Counted from the first letter of the stretch, positions 27,483 to 37,441 are shown. The stretch: DNA of 64,000 bases from Flavobacteriales bacterium (GCA_947444925.1 CANFBW010000002.1:1-64000), one strand, 5' to 3'. Numbers and translations: made by a program. Notes: a model not told the origin generated them from the letters alone.

Positions 27483-28259
27483 TTACCAGCCAATACCTAA
27501 AGTGTATCCGAAAAGAATTGTGGGCGAGTACACAACTATTTTTTCGCTTGTTGCAACGTTGATTGTTTCTGTTGAACCATTGACGTCAATGTAGGCTTCT
27601 TTGAAAGCCGGGAAAGACGCTATCCTCATGCCAAAACCGATGTAAAAATCATGACTGCTTGGTATTTTTCCTGATGTACAAGAGGAGAAACCCCATGACA
27701 TATTTAATACAGTGCTTTGCAAATCTACTTTTGTTGTGCCGTAATTGTAAGCGCTCGTGATTACGTCGTAGGTATTGGTATAAAAGCGGCTATTGATGTC
27801 GAAATAAGAATTGAATTCATCTTTAGAAAATCCATCGTAGTACAAGCGCAAGCCCGCACTGAGGTAGGGGCTTGAATTGGGTAGGAAGGTGCCTTGTACA
27901 ACAATGTCTTGTAAGTTAAGACTTGATTTAACTGGACTTTGCAAATCGTAAAAAGCATCTGTAGAAAGCAAATAAACATAGTCTCTGTTGTAGCTGTACC
28001 CGAGTCCAGCACGGGCTGAAAAGTTATTGTTGATGAAGCGTTCGTACTCCAATGCGATAATGCTTCGGGACAGCAGAAAGGGTGAGAATTTTATAATGTT
28101 TTTTGGACCGTCAGAAATGTCGCCTTTTGATGATGTTCGTTCACTTCCAGCGATGGAAGCGCTCGGTGGTGTGTAGATGTTGTCCATCTCGTTGCTGGTT
28201 CCTTGTGCATTTAGCAACAAGCAGCAAAATAGAAATGATATGGAAAATAAAGCGCGCAC
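27483..28259 (-). CDS. Predicted outer-membrane barrel protein, family A copy 2
   Basis: A 258-residue paralogue of the protein at 24851-25681. It has a signal peptide ending LLLNAQ, IYTPPSASIAGSER near the mature N-terminus, IKFSPFLLSRSIIALEYER, and the final strand LFGYTLGIGW. The two share the layout YTP..(S/P)S..I..-SPFL..R.I.AL.YER. It follows the protease gene by 9 nt. Function unknown. Confidence 0.68.
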   Translation of the reverse strand: MRALFSISFLFCCLLLNAQGTSNEMDNIYTPPSASIAGSERTSSKGDISDGPKNIIKFSPFLLSRSIIALEYERFINNNFSARAGLGYSYNRDYVYLLSTDAFYDLQSPVKSSLNLQDIVVQGTFLPNSSPYLSAGLRLYYDGFSKDEFNSYFDINSRFYTNTYDVITSAYNYGTTKVDLQSTVLNMSWGFSSCTSGKIPSSHDFYIGFGMRIASFPAFKEAYIDVNGSTETINVATSEKIVVYSPTILFGYTLGIGW

Positions 28260-28268
28260 GTTTGTATT

Positions 28269-29894
28269 CTATTTGATTTTGATTAATACAACGTATGGCG
28301 TGAGGTTTTTGATCAACTGCTCCGTTGTGAGGGTTTGTGAATTGTAGTTGGGCAATACAATACTTTCGGGCAATAATTCAATGAGCGTTCTTACATAGTT
28401 CAATTTTATGGCATACGACACGTTGTCCGTTTCGTGTACTGTGGAGTTGATTAATCCTACCAACAATCCTTTTTCGGTAAAGACAGGACCTCCGCTATTT
28501 CCTGGTTGAACTGGAATTGATGTTTGAAAGGCATTGATGGCGTTGTTGTAACCGGTTTTTGCAGATATTTTACCATCGGTAAATTTTGCTTCTTTACCCA
28601 TTCCACCTAGAGCGTGTGGATAACCTATGGTGAAAACAGATGCGCCAACTTCAACACCTCCTGTTTCTTTGAAACCATATTTTAGTGGACCAGCAAGGGC
28701 TGTAAATGCTTTGTCGCTAATTTTTAAGATTGCTAAATCGTTGTTGTTGTCTTTTTGCACAACCTCAGCGCTGTAAAGTATAGTGGTGCCGCCATCGGTA
28801 ATTTCAATCGAAATAGTTTTGGCATCTTCAATTACGTGGTAGTTCGTAATGACATAACCGCTGGTGCTGATGATCAAGCCTGATCCGGTGGCTTTTACAT
28901 CCAAATCAGATTGTGTCATTTCTAAATTTGAGGCATTGAAATTCACTTCTTTGTACACAAGTCTTTCAAAACTAACAGCAGATTTTCCGCTCAAAACAAA
29001 GCCAATGTTGCTGCCGAAATCTTTGAAATTGGTTGTAGTAGTATATTGAATTTCACCATTGATGGAGAATATGTTTTGTTCGCCCGATAATACTTTTAAA
29101 TTGTTGTCGGCAGCTTTTTTGATAGCCGACGAGAACATTCCCTCTACCAGCATATTTGATACTCCTTCAAACACGCTTCCAATATAAAACGAGCTTTCGG
29201 TGATGAGAAAGAAATTGTAGTTGTTCCAATCTTTGAAGCCAAAGAGTAATCCTGTTTTATCGCCGTTTTTTAGTCCGGTGATATTGACGGTAGATTCTAC
29301 GGTGAACAAGTTCGATTGTGATGGAATGCTGATGTAACGCGCAGTTCCAGCTGCGGTAAGCGAGCTAAGTAGCAGTTTTCCGTTTTCCAATTTAGCACTA
29401 CTCTTGTCGCTGGTGTACAAGTCCCAATCGTTTCTGTTGTTGTCAAATTCTTCACTAAAAATCAAACTCGCCTGTGCATCTTCGTTGTATTCTTTGTACT
29501 GACTTGATGCGATGCCGTTTTTGTATTCTATTTCCTTCCATATTTTGCCGCTTTCGTAGTAAAAAAGAGACAGGCCTTCTTCAAGTCCTTTATCATTGAA
29601 ATTTCTAATGCTTTTTGTTTTCCCGTTTTTAAAATACCATTTGCAAGGTCCAGTATAGTGGTTTAGGTTTTCATCAGTTGCGCTTAGCGTTAGAATAGAA
29701 CCTTCAAAGAATAGGGCGCCTCCGTTGACGAAGAAAGATTTGTAATGGTTGCCAGTTGTTTTGGTGCGGTAGTAATACGCCGTTGATTCAGAACAAGGGT
29801 GTCCGATTTTATCGAAAAACTTTTTGTCTCCCGCTTGCGCAAAAGCACTGTTGCTAATGGTCAACACTATGACAAGGATGCGTAGTAACTTCAT
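28269..29894 (-). CDS. Exported trypsin-like serine protease with repeat-rich N-terminus
   Basis: A 541-residue protein with signal peptide (ISNSAFAQ). Residues about 30-140 contain YwqK/MORN_2-like stretches (GPCKWYFKNGKTKSIRNF, YYESGKIWKEIEYKNG). A beta-sandwich-like region follows, then a chymotrypsin-fold protease domain from about residue 330. The catalytic triad is visible: His in TNYHVIEDA, Asp in NNDLAILKI, Ser in QPGNSGGPVF. No PDZ domain follows, unlike HtrA/DegP. It is the first gene of the operon with the two barrel proteins, so it is probably periplasmic or surface-exposed. Confidence 0.85.
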   Translation of the reverse strand: MKLLRILVIVLTISNSAFAQAGDKKFFDKIGHPCSESTAYYYRTKTTGNHYKSFFVNGGALFFEGSILTLSATDENLNHYTGPCKWYFKNGKTKSIRNFNDKGLEEGLSLFYYESGKIWKEIEYKNGIASSQYKEYNEDAQASLIFSEEFDNNRNDWDLYTSDKSSAKLENGKLLLSSLTAAGTARYISIPSQSNLFTVESTVNITGLKNGDKTGLLFGFKDWNNYNFFLITESSFYIGSVFEGVSNMLVEGMFSSAIKKAADNNLKVLSGEQNIFSINGEIQYTTTTNFKDFGSNIGFVLSGKSAVSFERLVYKEVNFNASNLEMTQSDLDVKATGSGLIISTSGYVITNYHVIEDAKTISIEITDGGTTILYSAEVVQKDNNNDLAILKISDKAFTALAGPLKYGFKETGGVEVGASVFTIGYPHALGGMGKEAKFTDGKISAKTGYNNAINAFQTSIPVQPGNSGGPVFTEKGLLVGLINSTVHETDNVSYAIKLNYVRTLIELLPESIVLPNYNSQTLTTEQLIKNLTPYVVLIKIK

Positions 29895-30023
29895 GTTGTG
29901 TATAATTGAGTGCGAAACTAAAGATATTTACGCACAAACAATTTATTTTTTGGCACATATTGCGTTTGTTGTCTTGTACACTTATTGAAAATGTTTCCGA
30001 ACCGAAGCGTCAAGGCAATGACT

Positions 30024-31286
30024 CTATTGAATTACAAATTTGTGCATTTCACTTGAGTTGCCGAGCGTATAGAAATACAAACCGGATGGTAAGTCGCTAA
30101 GGTTGAGTTGTGACAAATGGGTCCCAATCGTTTTCCATCCTTCTTGTTTTTGCAGCACCATATTGCCAAATAGATTGTACACTTGGATGTCAATGGTTTC
30201 ATTTTTCAAAACCTTATAAGGCAAAATGATAGTGGCGCTTGCCGTGTTTGGATAGGGTATTCCAGTCAGCAAGGCCTCGTTGCTGGCGGCACTCAGCCAC
30301 TCGTCGTCGTACGATGTGTGCACGTTGATCCAATAGTGTTCGGGGAAATCTTGCGGCCATGACCACGAGGGAATGAATGTTTGGTACCAATACGACCAAT
30401 TGGGATTAAGCGGCAACAGGTTATTGTACGAGGCCCAGTAGGAGCAATTGTATTCACCCACTGTATATTTTGGAATAGTTGACAAGCCTTGTTCTTCCCA
30501 GCTGAAGCCTCTGTAGGTATTGCCCATTTTAGTAATGGTGTCTTCTATGCCGTATTTGAAGCCAGGTTTAAAGCTCAATGCGACGATTATGTTTTGTCCG
30601 CCTTTGAAGCGCGGTAAATTGGGTTGTAGCGTCAGTGCTGATATGCCTTTGAAGCTCGTGTCAGTGGCAAAATCAGGAGTCAATAAAACGGCAATTGTTT
30701 GCTTGTTCGGCACATCTATTTCTCCCACGCCGCCTTTAGTGGCTTTGAATTTAAGATGCTTAAACTTCAGTTGATTCAGATCATAGCGCATTTTGATGTC
30801 ATTGCCCACCAATGTTCGCGTGCTCAAGGCAGAGTCGTTTGCAATTTCAACAAAGAGGGTGTCTACAATGTCATCACCTGTGTTGCGGTGGTATTGAAAA
30901 TACAGTTGAATGGAATCAACGTTGTACGGCAATGATGGGCCAAATTCAGGATCGAGGTAATCTTTGAACAATTGCGCTTTAGGATCTATGATATTGGCGA
31001 TTTTGTAGTTAGATCCGCGGCCAACTCCATTCGGATATTTGAAATAAGCAGAGTCTGGAAACAAATATTCGTCAAGATAGGGTGCGTTTTCATCACTGCC
31101 CGCATCCATGTTGGAATAAAAGCCATAATCATACCAGTTGGGCACCAAGGCGCCGCGGTAGTTACTAATCGTGGGTTTAATGGTAGTCAATTCCGCGCGG
31201 CAAGGCGGAAAAGAGTTGGGTACTGCAATATTCAATTGCGCCGAAAGCGAAGTTGCAAAAAGAACAAATAATAGCAGTAGTTTCAT
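30024..31286 (-). CDS. Secreted protein with a T9SS type A sorting domain
   Basis: I start it at the ATG at 31284-31286 (MKLLLLFVLFATSLSAQ), which gives a perfect signal peptide; the ORF track extends 42 codons further upstream without support. The mature protein (about 400 residues) begins with NIAVPNSFPPCRAE. It ends with the strands VYNLFGNMVLQKQEGW, LNLSDLPSGLYFYTL and a KFVIQ end, typical of the T9SS Por-secretion C-terminal domain. It should be secreted and cleaved by the sortase. The central part has no domain I recognise. Confidence 0.82.
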   Translation of the reverse strand: MKLLLLFVLFATSLSAQLNIAVPNSFPPCRAELTTIKPTISNYRGALVPNWYDYGFYSNMDAGSDENAPYLDEYLFPDSAYFKYPNGVGRGSNYKIANIIDPKAQLFKDYLDPEFGPSLPYNVDSIQLYFQYHRNTGDDIVDTLFVEIANDSALSTRTLVGNDIKMRYDLNQLKFKHLKFKATKGGVGEIDVPNKQTIAVLLTPDFATDTSFKGISALTLQPNLPRFKGGQNIIVALSFKPGFKYGIEDTITKMGNTYRGFSWEEQGLSTIPKYTVGEYNCSYWASYNNLLPLNPNWSYWYQTFIPSWSWPQDFPEHYWINVHTSYDDEWLSAASNEALLTGIPYPNTASATIILPYKVLKNETIDIQVYNLFGNMVLQKQEGWKTIGTHLSQLNLSDLPSGLYFYTLGNSSEMHKFVIQ

Positions 31287-31335
31287 TAGACTTTGGTTTA
31301 TGGACAGGTGTTGCCCGTCGACGTAGGTTAAAAAT

Positions 31336-34206
31336 CTATGCCAATTCCTTGCTGTATTCTTCAGTTGGAGCGCAGCTGCACACCAAGTTTCTATCGCCGT
31401 AAGCATTGTCAATGCGGTTTACCGTCGACCAAAATTTGCTTTCGCTGAGGTAGGGCAGGGGACTCACTGCTTTCTCTCTAGAGTACGGATGGTTCCACTC
31501 CCCAATGACATCGGCGATTGTGTGCGGTGCATTTTTAAGCACGTTGTTTTCTTTGTCGGCAATACCGTCTTCTATTTCTGCAATTTCTTTTCTTATCGCG
31601 ATCATGGCTGTGCAAAAACGGTCTAGTTCTGATTTGGATTCGCTTTCAGTAGGCTCTATCATCAGCGTGCCAGCCACTGGAAAGCTTACTGTTGGTGCGT
31701 GAAAACCGTAGTCAATCAAGCGTTTTGCGATGTCCATCACTTCGATGCCGGCGCTTTGTTTGAAAGCCCTACAGTCTAAAATCATTTCGTGTGCAACCTT
31801 GTTGTTTTTGCCCTGATACAAAATAGGGTAATCGTTTTCGAGTTTTACCTTCAGGTAGTTTGCGTTCAACATAGCCATGCGCGTTGATTCTGTAACGCCT
31901 TCGAGACCCAGCATGCGGATGTATCCGTACGAAATCAATAAAATGAGCGCCGAGCTAAATGGCGCCGCGGCAACTGCGGGAATTCCTTTTTCTGATTTCT
32001 GGTAGGCCAGCGGGTGCGATGGCAAGAAAGGGGCTAAATGTTTTGCGACACCAATTGGCCCCATGCCCGGACCACCGCCGCCGTGTGGAATGGCAAATGT
32101 TTTGTGCAAGTTGAGGTGACAAACATCGGCGCCAATTTCTGCGGGATTGGTGAGACCAACCTGTGCATTCATGTTTGCTCCGTCCATGTACACCTGTCCT
32201 CCATATTTGTGAATGGTGGCCGTTATTTCCTTAATTCCTTCTTCGTAAACGCCGTGGGTTGAGGGATAGGTGACCATCACACAAGCCAAATTGTCTTTGT
32301 GCTGTGCGGCCTTCAATTCTAAATCTTGTAGATCGATGTTGCCTTGTTCATCGCATTTTACTAAAACAATGTCCATTCCCGCCATTGCTGCAGATGCCGG
32401 ATTTGTGCCGTGGGCTGACGTAGGGATCAAGGCAATGTTTCGTTGCGTTTCTCCTTTGTCATCGAGATATGCTTTGATGACCAATAGCCCTGCCAATTCC
32501 CCTTGTGCGCCCGAATTGGGTTGAAATGAAATGCCGCTGAAACCAGTAATTTCTTTGAGGTAGGCGCCTAAGTCGTTGATGATTTCTTGGTAACCCAGTG
32601 TTTGTTCTTTGGGCGCAAATGGATGCATGCTGGCAAACAAAGGATTGCTCAACGGCATCATCTCAGAGGCAGCGTTTAGCTTCATAGTACAAGAACCCAA
32701 CGAAATCATGGAGTGTACCAGTGAAAGGTCTTTGTTTTCAAGGCGCTTGATGTAGCGCATCATCTCCGTTTCAGAGTGAAATGTATTGAATATCGGATGT
32801 GTCAAAAAAGGCGTCGTACGCAAGTTTAGCTGGGCGGCAGGGCTGTTGGTGATTTCATCGGAAGTAAGCATTGGCGTGGCTTTACCAAGTGCTGCAGCCA
32901 AAGCGCCAAGTAGGGCGTTAAGGTTGGCAAGCGAGGTGCTTTCGTCAACGGCGATCAATATGGCGTCGTTGAGTGCGCCAACATTGATTTGTGCTTTCAG
33001 CGTTTCTTCTACTATCCTTGAAAGCAGTGCCTTGTCGCCAGTAATGCTCAAGGTATCAAAGAATTTATCAGAAGCGCAGGTTAGTCCAAGTGCGTTTATT
33101 TTTTGACGCAGTGCAGTTGCTTTTTGATGCACTTCTGAACCAATCGCTTTTATTCCCGCGTGACCGTGGTAAACGGCGTACATACTCGCCATGATGGCCA
33201 ATAGCGCCTGCGCGGTGCAAATGTTTGAAGTCGCTTTGTCGCGTTTGATGTGTTGTTCGCGTGTTTGCAAAGCCATGCGGTAGGCTTTTTTGCCACGTGA
33301 ATCTATTGAAACGCCAATGATTCGGCCTGGCATATTTCTTTTGAATTCGTCTTTCGCTGCAAAGAAAGCTGCGTGGGGTCCGCCAAAGCCCATGGGCACA
33401 CCAAAGCGCTGCGAGTTGCCAAATACGATGTCAGCGCCAAATTTTGCGGGTTCTTCAATTACGGTCAGGGCCAATAAGTCAGTTGCAACCGCAACCGCAA
33501 CACCTTGTGCATGCGCTGCTTCAACAAAGGGGTGGTAATTTTCAACTACTCCATAAGCATTTGGATATTGCACCAAAGCACCAAAAAACTGATCATTGAA
33601 GGCCACTGTTTTGAAGTCACCCACAATAAGTTCAATGCCCAAAACTTTGGTGCGGGCTTTCAATACATCAATCGTTTGATGAAAACAGTTTTGGTCTACA
33701 AAAAAACTGTTGGCGTTTTTTTTCACCGCTTCTCGGCTTCGTGAATTCAGTAACATGATCATGGATTCGGCAGCTGCAGTGGCTTCGTCGAGTAGCGAAG
33801 CATTTGCGATGTCCATTCCTGTCATGTCTAAAACCATGGTTTGAAAATTCAACAGGGCTTCCAATCTGCCTTGCGAAATTTCAGCTTGGTAGGGAGTGTA
33901 GGCGGTGTACCATCCTGGATTTTCAAATACATTTCTCAGCACAACTGGCGGTGTAATGGTGCCGTAGTAGCCCAAGCCGATGTGTGAGGTGTACAATTTA
34001 TTTTTTGCAGCCACGGCATTGATGTGGTTGAGGTAGTCGAATTCACTCAATGCTGCCGGCAGGTTTAATGTTTTGGGCAAACGGATGTGTTGCGGCACGA
34101 TAGTACTTACCAATTGCTCGGTGGCAGTAGCTCCTGTAAGCGCTAACATTTCGCTGATATCGGCTTGTGCCGAACCAATGTGTCTTTGTTGAAAAGGGAT
34201 GGCCAT
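31336..34206 (-). CDS. gcvP: Glycine dehydrogenase (aminomethyl-transferring), glycine cleavage P protein
   Basis: A homodimeric P protein of about 956 residues. It decarboxylates glycine through pyridoxal phosphate and passes the aminomethyl group to the lipoylated H protein. The PLP lysine lies in NLHKTFAIPHGGGGPGMGP; other family motifs are FQPNSGAQGE, SAHGTNPASAAMAGM and the N-terminal RHIGSAQADISEML. The ORF track starts at 34248. I prefer the ATG at 34204-34206 (MAIPFQQRHIG), because a -7 box at 34230-34237 lies between the two ATGs. GcvT and GcvH are not nearby. Confidence 0.96.
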   Translation of the reverse strand: MAIPFQQRHIGSAQADISEMLALTGATATEQLVSTIVPQHIRLPKTLNLPAALSEFDYLNHINAVAAKNKLYTSHIGLGYYGTITPPVVLRNVFENPGWYTAYTPYQAEISQGRLEALLNFQTMVLDMTGMDIANASLLDEATAAAESMIMLLNSRSREAVKKNANSFFVDQNCFHQTIDVLKARTKVLGIELIVGDFKTVAFNDQFFGALVQYPNAYGVVENYHPFVEAAHAQGVAVAVATDLLALTVIEEPAKFGADIVFGNSQRFGVPMGFGGPHAAFFAAKDEFKRNMPGRIIGVSIDSRGKKAYRMALQTREQHIKRDKATSNICTAQALLAIMASMYAVYHGHAGIKAIGSEVHQKATALRQKINALGLTCASDKFFDTLSITGDKALLSRIVEETLKAQINVGALNDAILIAVDESTSLANLNALLGALAAALGKATPMLTSDEITNSPAAQLNLRTTPFLTHPIFNTFHSETEMMRYIKRLENKDLSLVHSMISLGSCTMKLNAASEMMPLSNPLFASMHPFAPKEQTLGYQEIINDLGAYLKEITGFSGISFQPNSGAQGELAGLLVIKAYLDDKGETQRNIALIPTSAHGTNPASAAMAGMDIVLVKCDEQGNIDLQDLELKAAQHKDNLACVMVTYPSTHGVYEEGIKEITATIHKYGGQVYMDGANMNAQVGLTNPAEIGADVCHLNLHKTFAIPHGGGGPGMGPIGVAKHLAPFLPSHPLAYQKSEKGIPAVAAAPFSSALILLISYGYIRMLGLEGVTESTRMAMLNANYLKVKLENDYPILYQGKNNKVAHEMILDCRAFKQSAGIEVMDIAKRLIDYGFHAPTVSFPVAGTLMIEPTESESKSELDRFCTAMIAIRKEIAEIEDGIADKENNVLKNAPHTIADVIGEWNHPYSREKAVSPLPYLSESKFWSTVNRIDNAYGDRNLVCSCAPTEEYSKELA

Positions 34207-34229
34207 AATGCTGAGTTGAAAATAGGGAG

Positions 34230-34237
34230 CAAAAATA
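34230..34237 (-). promoter_or_regulatory. Putative -7 element of gcvP
   Basis: On the minus strand TATTTTTG matches TAnnTTTG, 24 nt before the preferred gcvP start. Its position inside the longer ORF supports the shorter start. No -33 TTG is evident. Confidence 0.35.
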
Positions 34238-34307
34238 ACCTTTTCCATTGTGAATAGTGCGAAAAGGGGAAGGTCATTGCAAGTTTTTATTCACTAACAT
34301 AGTTTTC

Positions 34308-34315
34308 TATATTTG
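34308..34315 (+). promoter_or_regulatory. Putative -7 element of the 34333 gene
   Basis: TATATTTG matches TAnnTTTG exactly and lies 17 nt before the start codon of the downstream exported protein. Confidence 0.45.
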
Positions 34316-34332
34316 CCTTATAAACAAAGAGA

Positions 34333-34950
34333 ATGAAAAAGATTGTTGTGCTTTTATTAACAATTGTACTTGTAAGTAGCTTGGCCGCGCAAGACAGAAT
34401 CCAAATGCTCAGCGGAAAAGAAAAGACTGGCTATTTTGACCACGAAAGCGCAAGCTATATTTACTATTCAAAAAAGCAGGGAGGTCCCAAAAAGAAGGTG
34501 AACAAAGAGAATGTTTTCAGAGTGTTGAAAAGTGCCGGAGATACCCTTTATGTTTACAAACAAGACACCTTGGCCGAGGACGATTACAGTGTTGCACAAA
34601 TTGAAAAACACATGCAGGGACAAATTGAAGCGCGCAAATATTACCGTCCGTGGTTGGCTGCTGCTGGTGGTTTTTGTGTAGGTGGTGCAAGTGGTGTTTT
34701 GCCTTTGTTTTACGCCTTTTTTCCTCCCGGACTCTATTCTGCCTTTGTGGGCACATGGAGTATCAATCCGTCGCGCTTCATTGCATCAGATGAAACATTG
34801 CTTTCCAACGAATATTTCGTCAATGGCTACGATTTAGCCGCCAAGGGAAAAAAATTGCGTTACGCTGTAGTGGGCAGTCTCACTGGCTTGGCAAGTGGAA
34901 TGAGTTTGATGTACATGATTTATACCTACAAACCCTACGTTCCGCAATAG
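34333..34950 (+). CDS. Exported protein with two C-terminal hydrophobic segments
   Basis: A 205-residue protein with signal peptide (LVSSLAAQ). The short N-terminal beta-rich region (MLSGKEKTGYFDHESASYIYY) resembles other small Bacteroidota envelope proteins. Two hydrophobic, glycine-rich segments (AAAGGFCVGGASGVLPLFYAF and AVVGSLTGLASGMSLMYMI) follow and probably span a membrane. It is a single-gene unit between gcvP and hemL. Function unknown. Confidence 0.68.
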   Translation: MKKIVVLLLTIVLVSSLAAQDRIQMLSGKEKTGYFDHESASYIYYSKKQGGPKKKVNKENVFRVLKSAGDTLYVYKQDTLAEDDYSVAQIEKHMQGQIEARKYYRPWLAAAGGFCVGGASGVLPLFYAFFPPGLYSAFVGTWSINPSRFIASDETLLSNEYFVNGYDLAAKGKKLRYAVVGSLTGLASGMSLMYMIYTYKPYVPQ

Positions 34951-34958
34951 CACCGTTT

Positions 34959-36248
34959 TTATTTTGTTGCCAATACAATACCTTCCTTAAAAATGCGAAT
35001 GGTATTTTTGATGTCTTCCTTGCTGTGTGCCGCTGAAACAAAACCTACTTCGTATCCAGAAGGACCCAAATAAATTCCTTTTTGCAAAAGAAAAGCATGC
35101 AGTATTCTGAAGTGTTTCATCGATTTTGGATCAATGTCGCTTGCCGCTTTGATGTCTTTGTTTGAAAAGCGCAGCCAAAAAATGGAGCCTACGGAAACCA
35201 TTTTAAAAGCCAATTTTTTTTCTTTGGCAAAAGCATTGACCGTATCGACCAATGTTTTGGTTTTTAGCTCCAGTGCTTTGTAAAAACCTTTTTTCAAACA
35301 TTCACTCAGTTGGGCTTTTCCAGCGCTCATTGCTACTGGATTCCCCGATAATGTTCCGGCTTGGTAAACAGGTCCGTCGGGCGCAATTTGTTTCATTATT
35401 TTTGCGCTTGAGCCATAAGCGCCCACCGGCATTCCGCCGCCAATAATTTTGCCGTACGTGATGATGTCGGGTTTGATGTTGTACAATCCGGCAGCGCCTT
35501 CAAAGCCAACACGGAAGCCACTGATAACTTCGTCGAAGATCAACAGTGCATTGTGTTTTTTAGTGATGTCGCGTAGGGCTTGCAAATATTCTTTGCCTTG
35601 TAAAAGCAAACCGTTGTTCGCTGGAACGGGTTCAATGATGATACAAGCAATTTGATTGTAATGCGCAGCAAAAGCTTTTTCTACCGCTTTTAAATCGTTG
35701 AGCGGAAGCACTATGGTTTCGTTGGCGAATGCTTCAGGAACACCGGCTGAAGAAGAAGTGCCAAAAGTTGCCAAACCCGAACCTGCCTTCACCAAAAGGT
35801 GATCGGCATGACCGTGGTAGCAACCATCAAATTTTATGATTTTGTCTCTGCCCGTGTAGCCGCGTGCCAGTCGAATTGCCGACATGACCGCTTCCGTCCC
35901 CGAACTTACAAAACGCATTTTTTCAATAAAGCGATTGTTGGAGATGATCAGTTCAGCCAATTCATTTTCTTGCACTGTTGGCGCACCAAACGACAAACCG
36001 TTGACAACAGATTTTTGCACTGCTTTTACCACCGAACTTGGCGCATGTCCCAAAATCAGCGGACCCCAAGAACAACAATAATCAATGTATTTATTTCCGT
36101 CGATGTCGTAAATTTTTGATCCTTTGCCTTTTGCAATAAATAGCGGATCACCATCTACCGAGCCGAAAGCGCGCACCGGAGAATTTACGCCACCCGGAAA
36201 AAATGTTTTTGCTTTTTTGAAAGCGGCTGCTGATTTTTTTGTTTTCAT
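34959..36248 (-). CDS. hemL: Glutamate-1-semialdehyde 2,1-aminomutase
   Basis: A PLP enzyme that makes 5-aminolevulinate for haem synthesis by the C5 route. The opening FPGGVNSPVRAF and the segment CCSWGPLILGHAP are HemL-specific. The PLP lysine is in ITYGKIIGGGMPVGAYGS, and LLIFDEVISGFRVG is also conserved. The ORF track begins at 36272. The ATG at 36246-36248 (MKTKKSAAAFKKA) matches the usual family N-terminus and gives about 429 residues. It is convergent with the 34333 gene. Confidence 0.95.
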   Translation of the reverse strand: MKTKKSAAAFKKAKTFFPGGVNSPVRAFGSVDGDPLFIAKGKGSKIYDIDGNKYIDYCCSWGPLILGHAPSSVVKAVQKSVVNGLSFGAPTVQENELAELIISNNRFIEKMRFVSSGTEAVMSAIRLARGYTGRDKIIKFDGCYHGHADHLLVKAGSGLATFGTSSSAGVPEAFANETIVLPLNDLKAVEKAFAAHYNQIACIIIEPVPANNGLLLQGKEYLQALRDITKKHNALLIFDEVISGFRVGFEGAAGLYNIKPDIITYGKIIGGGMPVGAYGSSAKIMKQIAPDGPVYQAGTLSGNPVAMSAGKAQLSECLKKGFYKALELKTKTLVDTVNAFAKEKKLAFKMVSVGSIFWLRFSNKDIKAASDIDPKSMKHFRILHAFLLQKGIYLGPSGYEVGFVSAAHSKEDIKNTIRIFKEGIVLATK

Positions 36249-36319
36249 GCGGGTCTTTTTTTTAATGGGCACATGGCATACCTGTCTATTTTCTCTATTG
36301 GTATAACAGGCATTTCATA

Positions 36320-36958
36320 TTATCGTACAAATGGATTATTCTTTTTTTCGAAACCAATATTTGTTGGCTCACCGTGTCCGGCGTATACTTCATAGCCATC
36401 GGGCAAAGTGAATAATTTTTCTTTGATGCTTTTTACTAGCGTATTCATGTCGCCAAAAGGCAAATCGGTGCGCCCCACGCTCATTTGAAACAATACATCT
36501 CCGCCAATGACAAAGCCATCTTTGTGGCTCACAAAAGCAAGATGACCAGGCGCGTGCCCCGGAACAAAAAGAATGTCCAATTTCGAATTGCCAAAAGTGA
36601 CAACATCTCCTTCTTCTAGAAAAATTTCAATTTCGGGAGAAGGATTGCAGTTTATGCCGTATTGTTTTCCCCACAGCGGAGAGCCTTGTAAAATAGGCTT
36701 TTCGAGTTTGTTGGCTTCTAATTTTAATTTGAATTTATCGGCGATCATGCCATTGCCCAAAATGTGGTCAATATGACAATGCGTATTCAGTAAATGGGTT
36801 GGTTTTAAATTATTGTCGCTGATAAATTTCAGCAGTGTTTTTTCTTCAGTGCTGGTATAGCAGCCCGGATCAATGATGACACATTCCTTTGTTTCATCAA
36901 AAAGGATGTAGGTGTTTTCGTAAAAAGGATTGAAAGCAAAGCCTTGAATTTGAATCAT
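36320..36958 (-). CDS. MBL-fold hydrolase, glyoxalase II-like
   Basis: A 212-residue metallo-beta-lactamase-fold protein. The metal motif is THCHIDHILG, with later ligands in VPGHAPGHLAF and GGDVLF, and the C-terminal YAGHGEPTNIG. The layout fits the hydroxyacylglutathione-hydrolase-like group (YcbL type) that hydrolyses thioesters, but the true substrate cannot be told. It lies in tandem with the following phosphatase-like gene (21 bp between them). Confidence 0.88.
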   Translation of the reverse strand: MIQIQGFAFNPFYENTYILFDETKECVIIDPGCYTSTEEKTLLKFISDNNLKPTHLLNTHCHIDHILGNGMIADKFKLKLEANKLEKPILQGSPLWGKQYGINCNPSPEIEIFLEEGDVVTFGNSKLDILFVPGHAPGHLAFVSHKDGFVIGGDVLFQMSVGRTDLPFGDMNTLVKSIKEKLFTLPDGYEVYAGHGEPTNIGFEKKNNPFVR

Positions 36959-36979
36959 GGTGCAATTGAAGTTTGAATA

Positions 36980-37441
36980 TCAAAAGTAAGGAAAATTACT
37001 TTTGATATATTCTATTGCTTCATCAATAAATGCTTGCCAGTTGTGATCGGGCATCCAGACGTCGGTGATGAAATTTTCTATTTCGTTTTCCTGTAATTTT
37101 TTGAAGGCAAATAAGTGCAGCGCAACAAAAATGGATGCGCGATAATTTGCTGCGCAATGCACCAATATTTTTTCATTTGCATTCTGCTTCATTTTTTCAA
37201 AAAAGAGGGTGAGGTCTTGAATCGTTGGATTGTCAAACAAAACAGGAAGATGAAAATATTTGATGTTTAAATTTTCGACGAAATATTTTTCATTCAGCAG
37301 AGAATAATCCTGATCATTTAATCCGAGATTGATGATCACTGAAAAATTTTCGTCGGCAATTTTTTGGAGTTGGGATTCAGTTGGTTGACCAGAGCAGTAA
37401 AGGGATTCGGAGACTTTAAGAAAATTGAGGATGTCGAACAT
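36980..37441 (-). CDS. Tyrosine-phosphatase-like protein (DUF442-type)
   Basis: A 153-residue protein of the small phosphatase-like family often found beside MBL-fold hydrolases. SGQPTESQLQKIADENF near the N-terminus and the P-loop-like VHCAANYRAS with Cys and Arg are the recognisable parts. The active-site loop has one residue fewer than the classical HCX5R tyrosine phosphatase loop, as in related DUF442 proteins. Substrate unknown. It probably shares a transcript with the MBL hydrolase. Confidence 0.78.
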   Translation of the reverse strand: MFDILNFLKVSESLYCSGQPTESQLQKIADENFSVIINLGLNDQDYSLLNEKYFVENLNIKYFHLPVLFDNPTIQDLTLFFEKMKQNANEKILVHCAANYRASIFVALHLFAFKKLQENEIENFITDVWMPDHNWQAFIDEAIEYIKSNFPYF

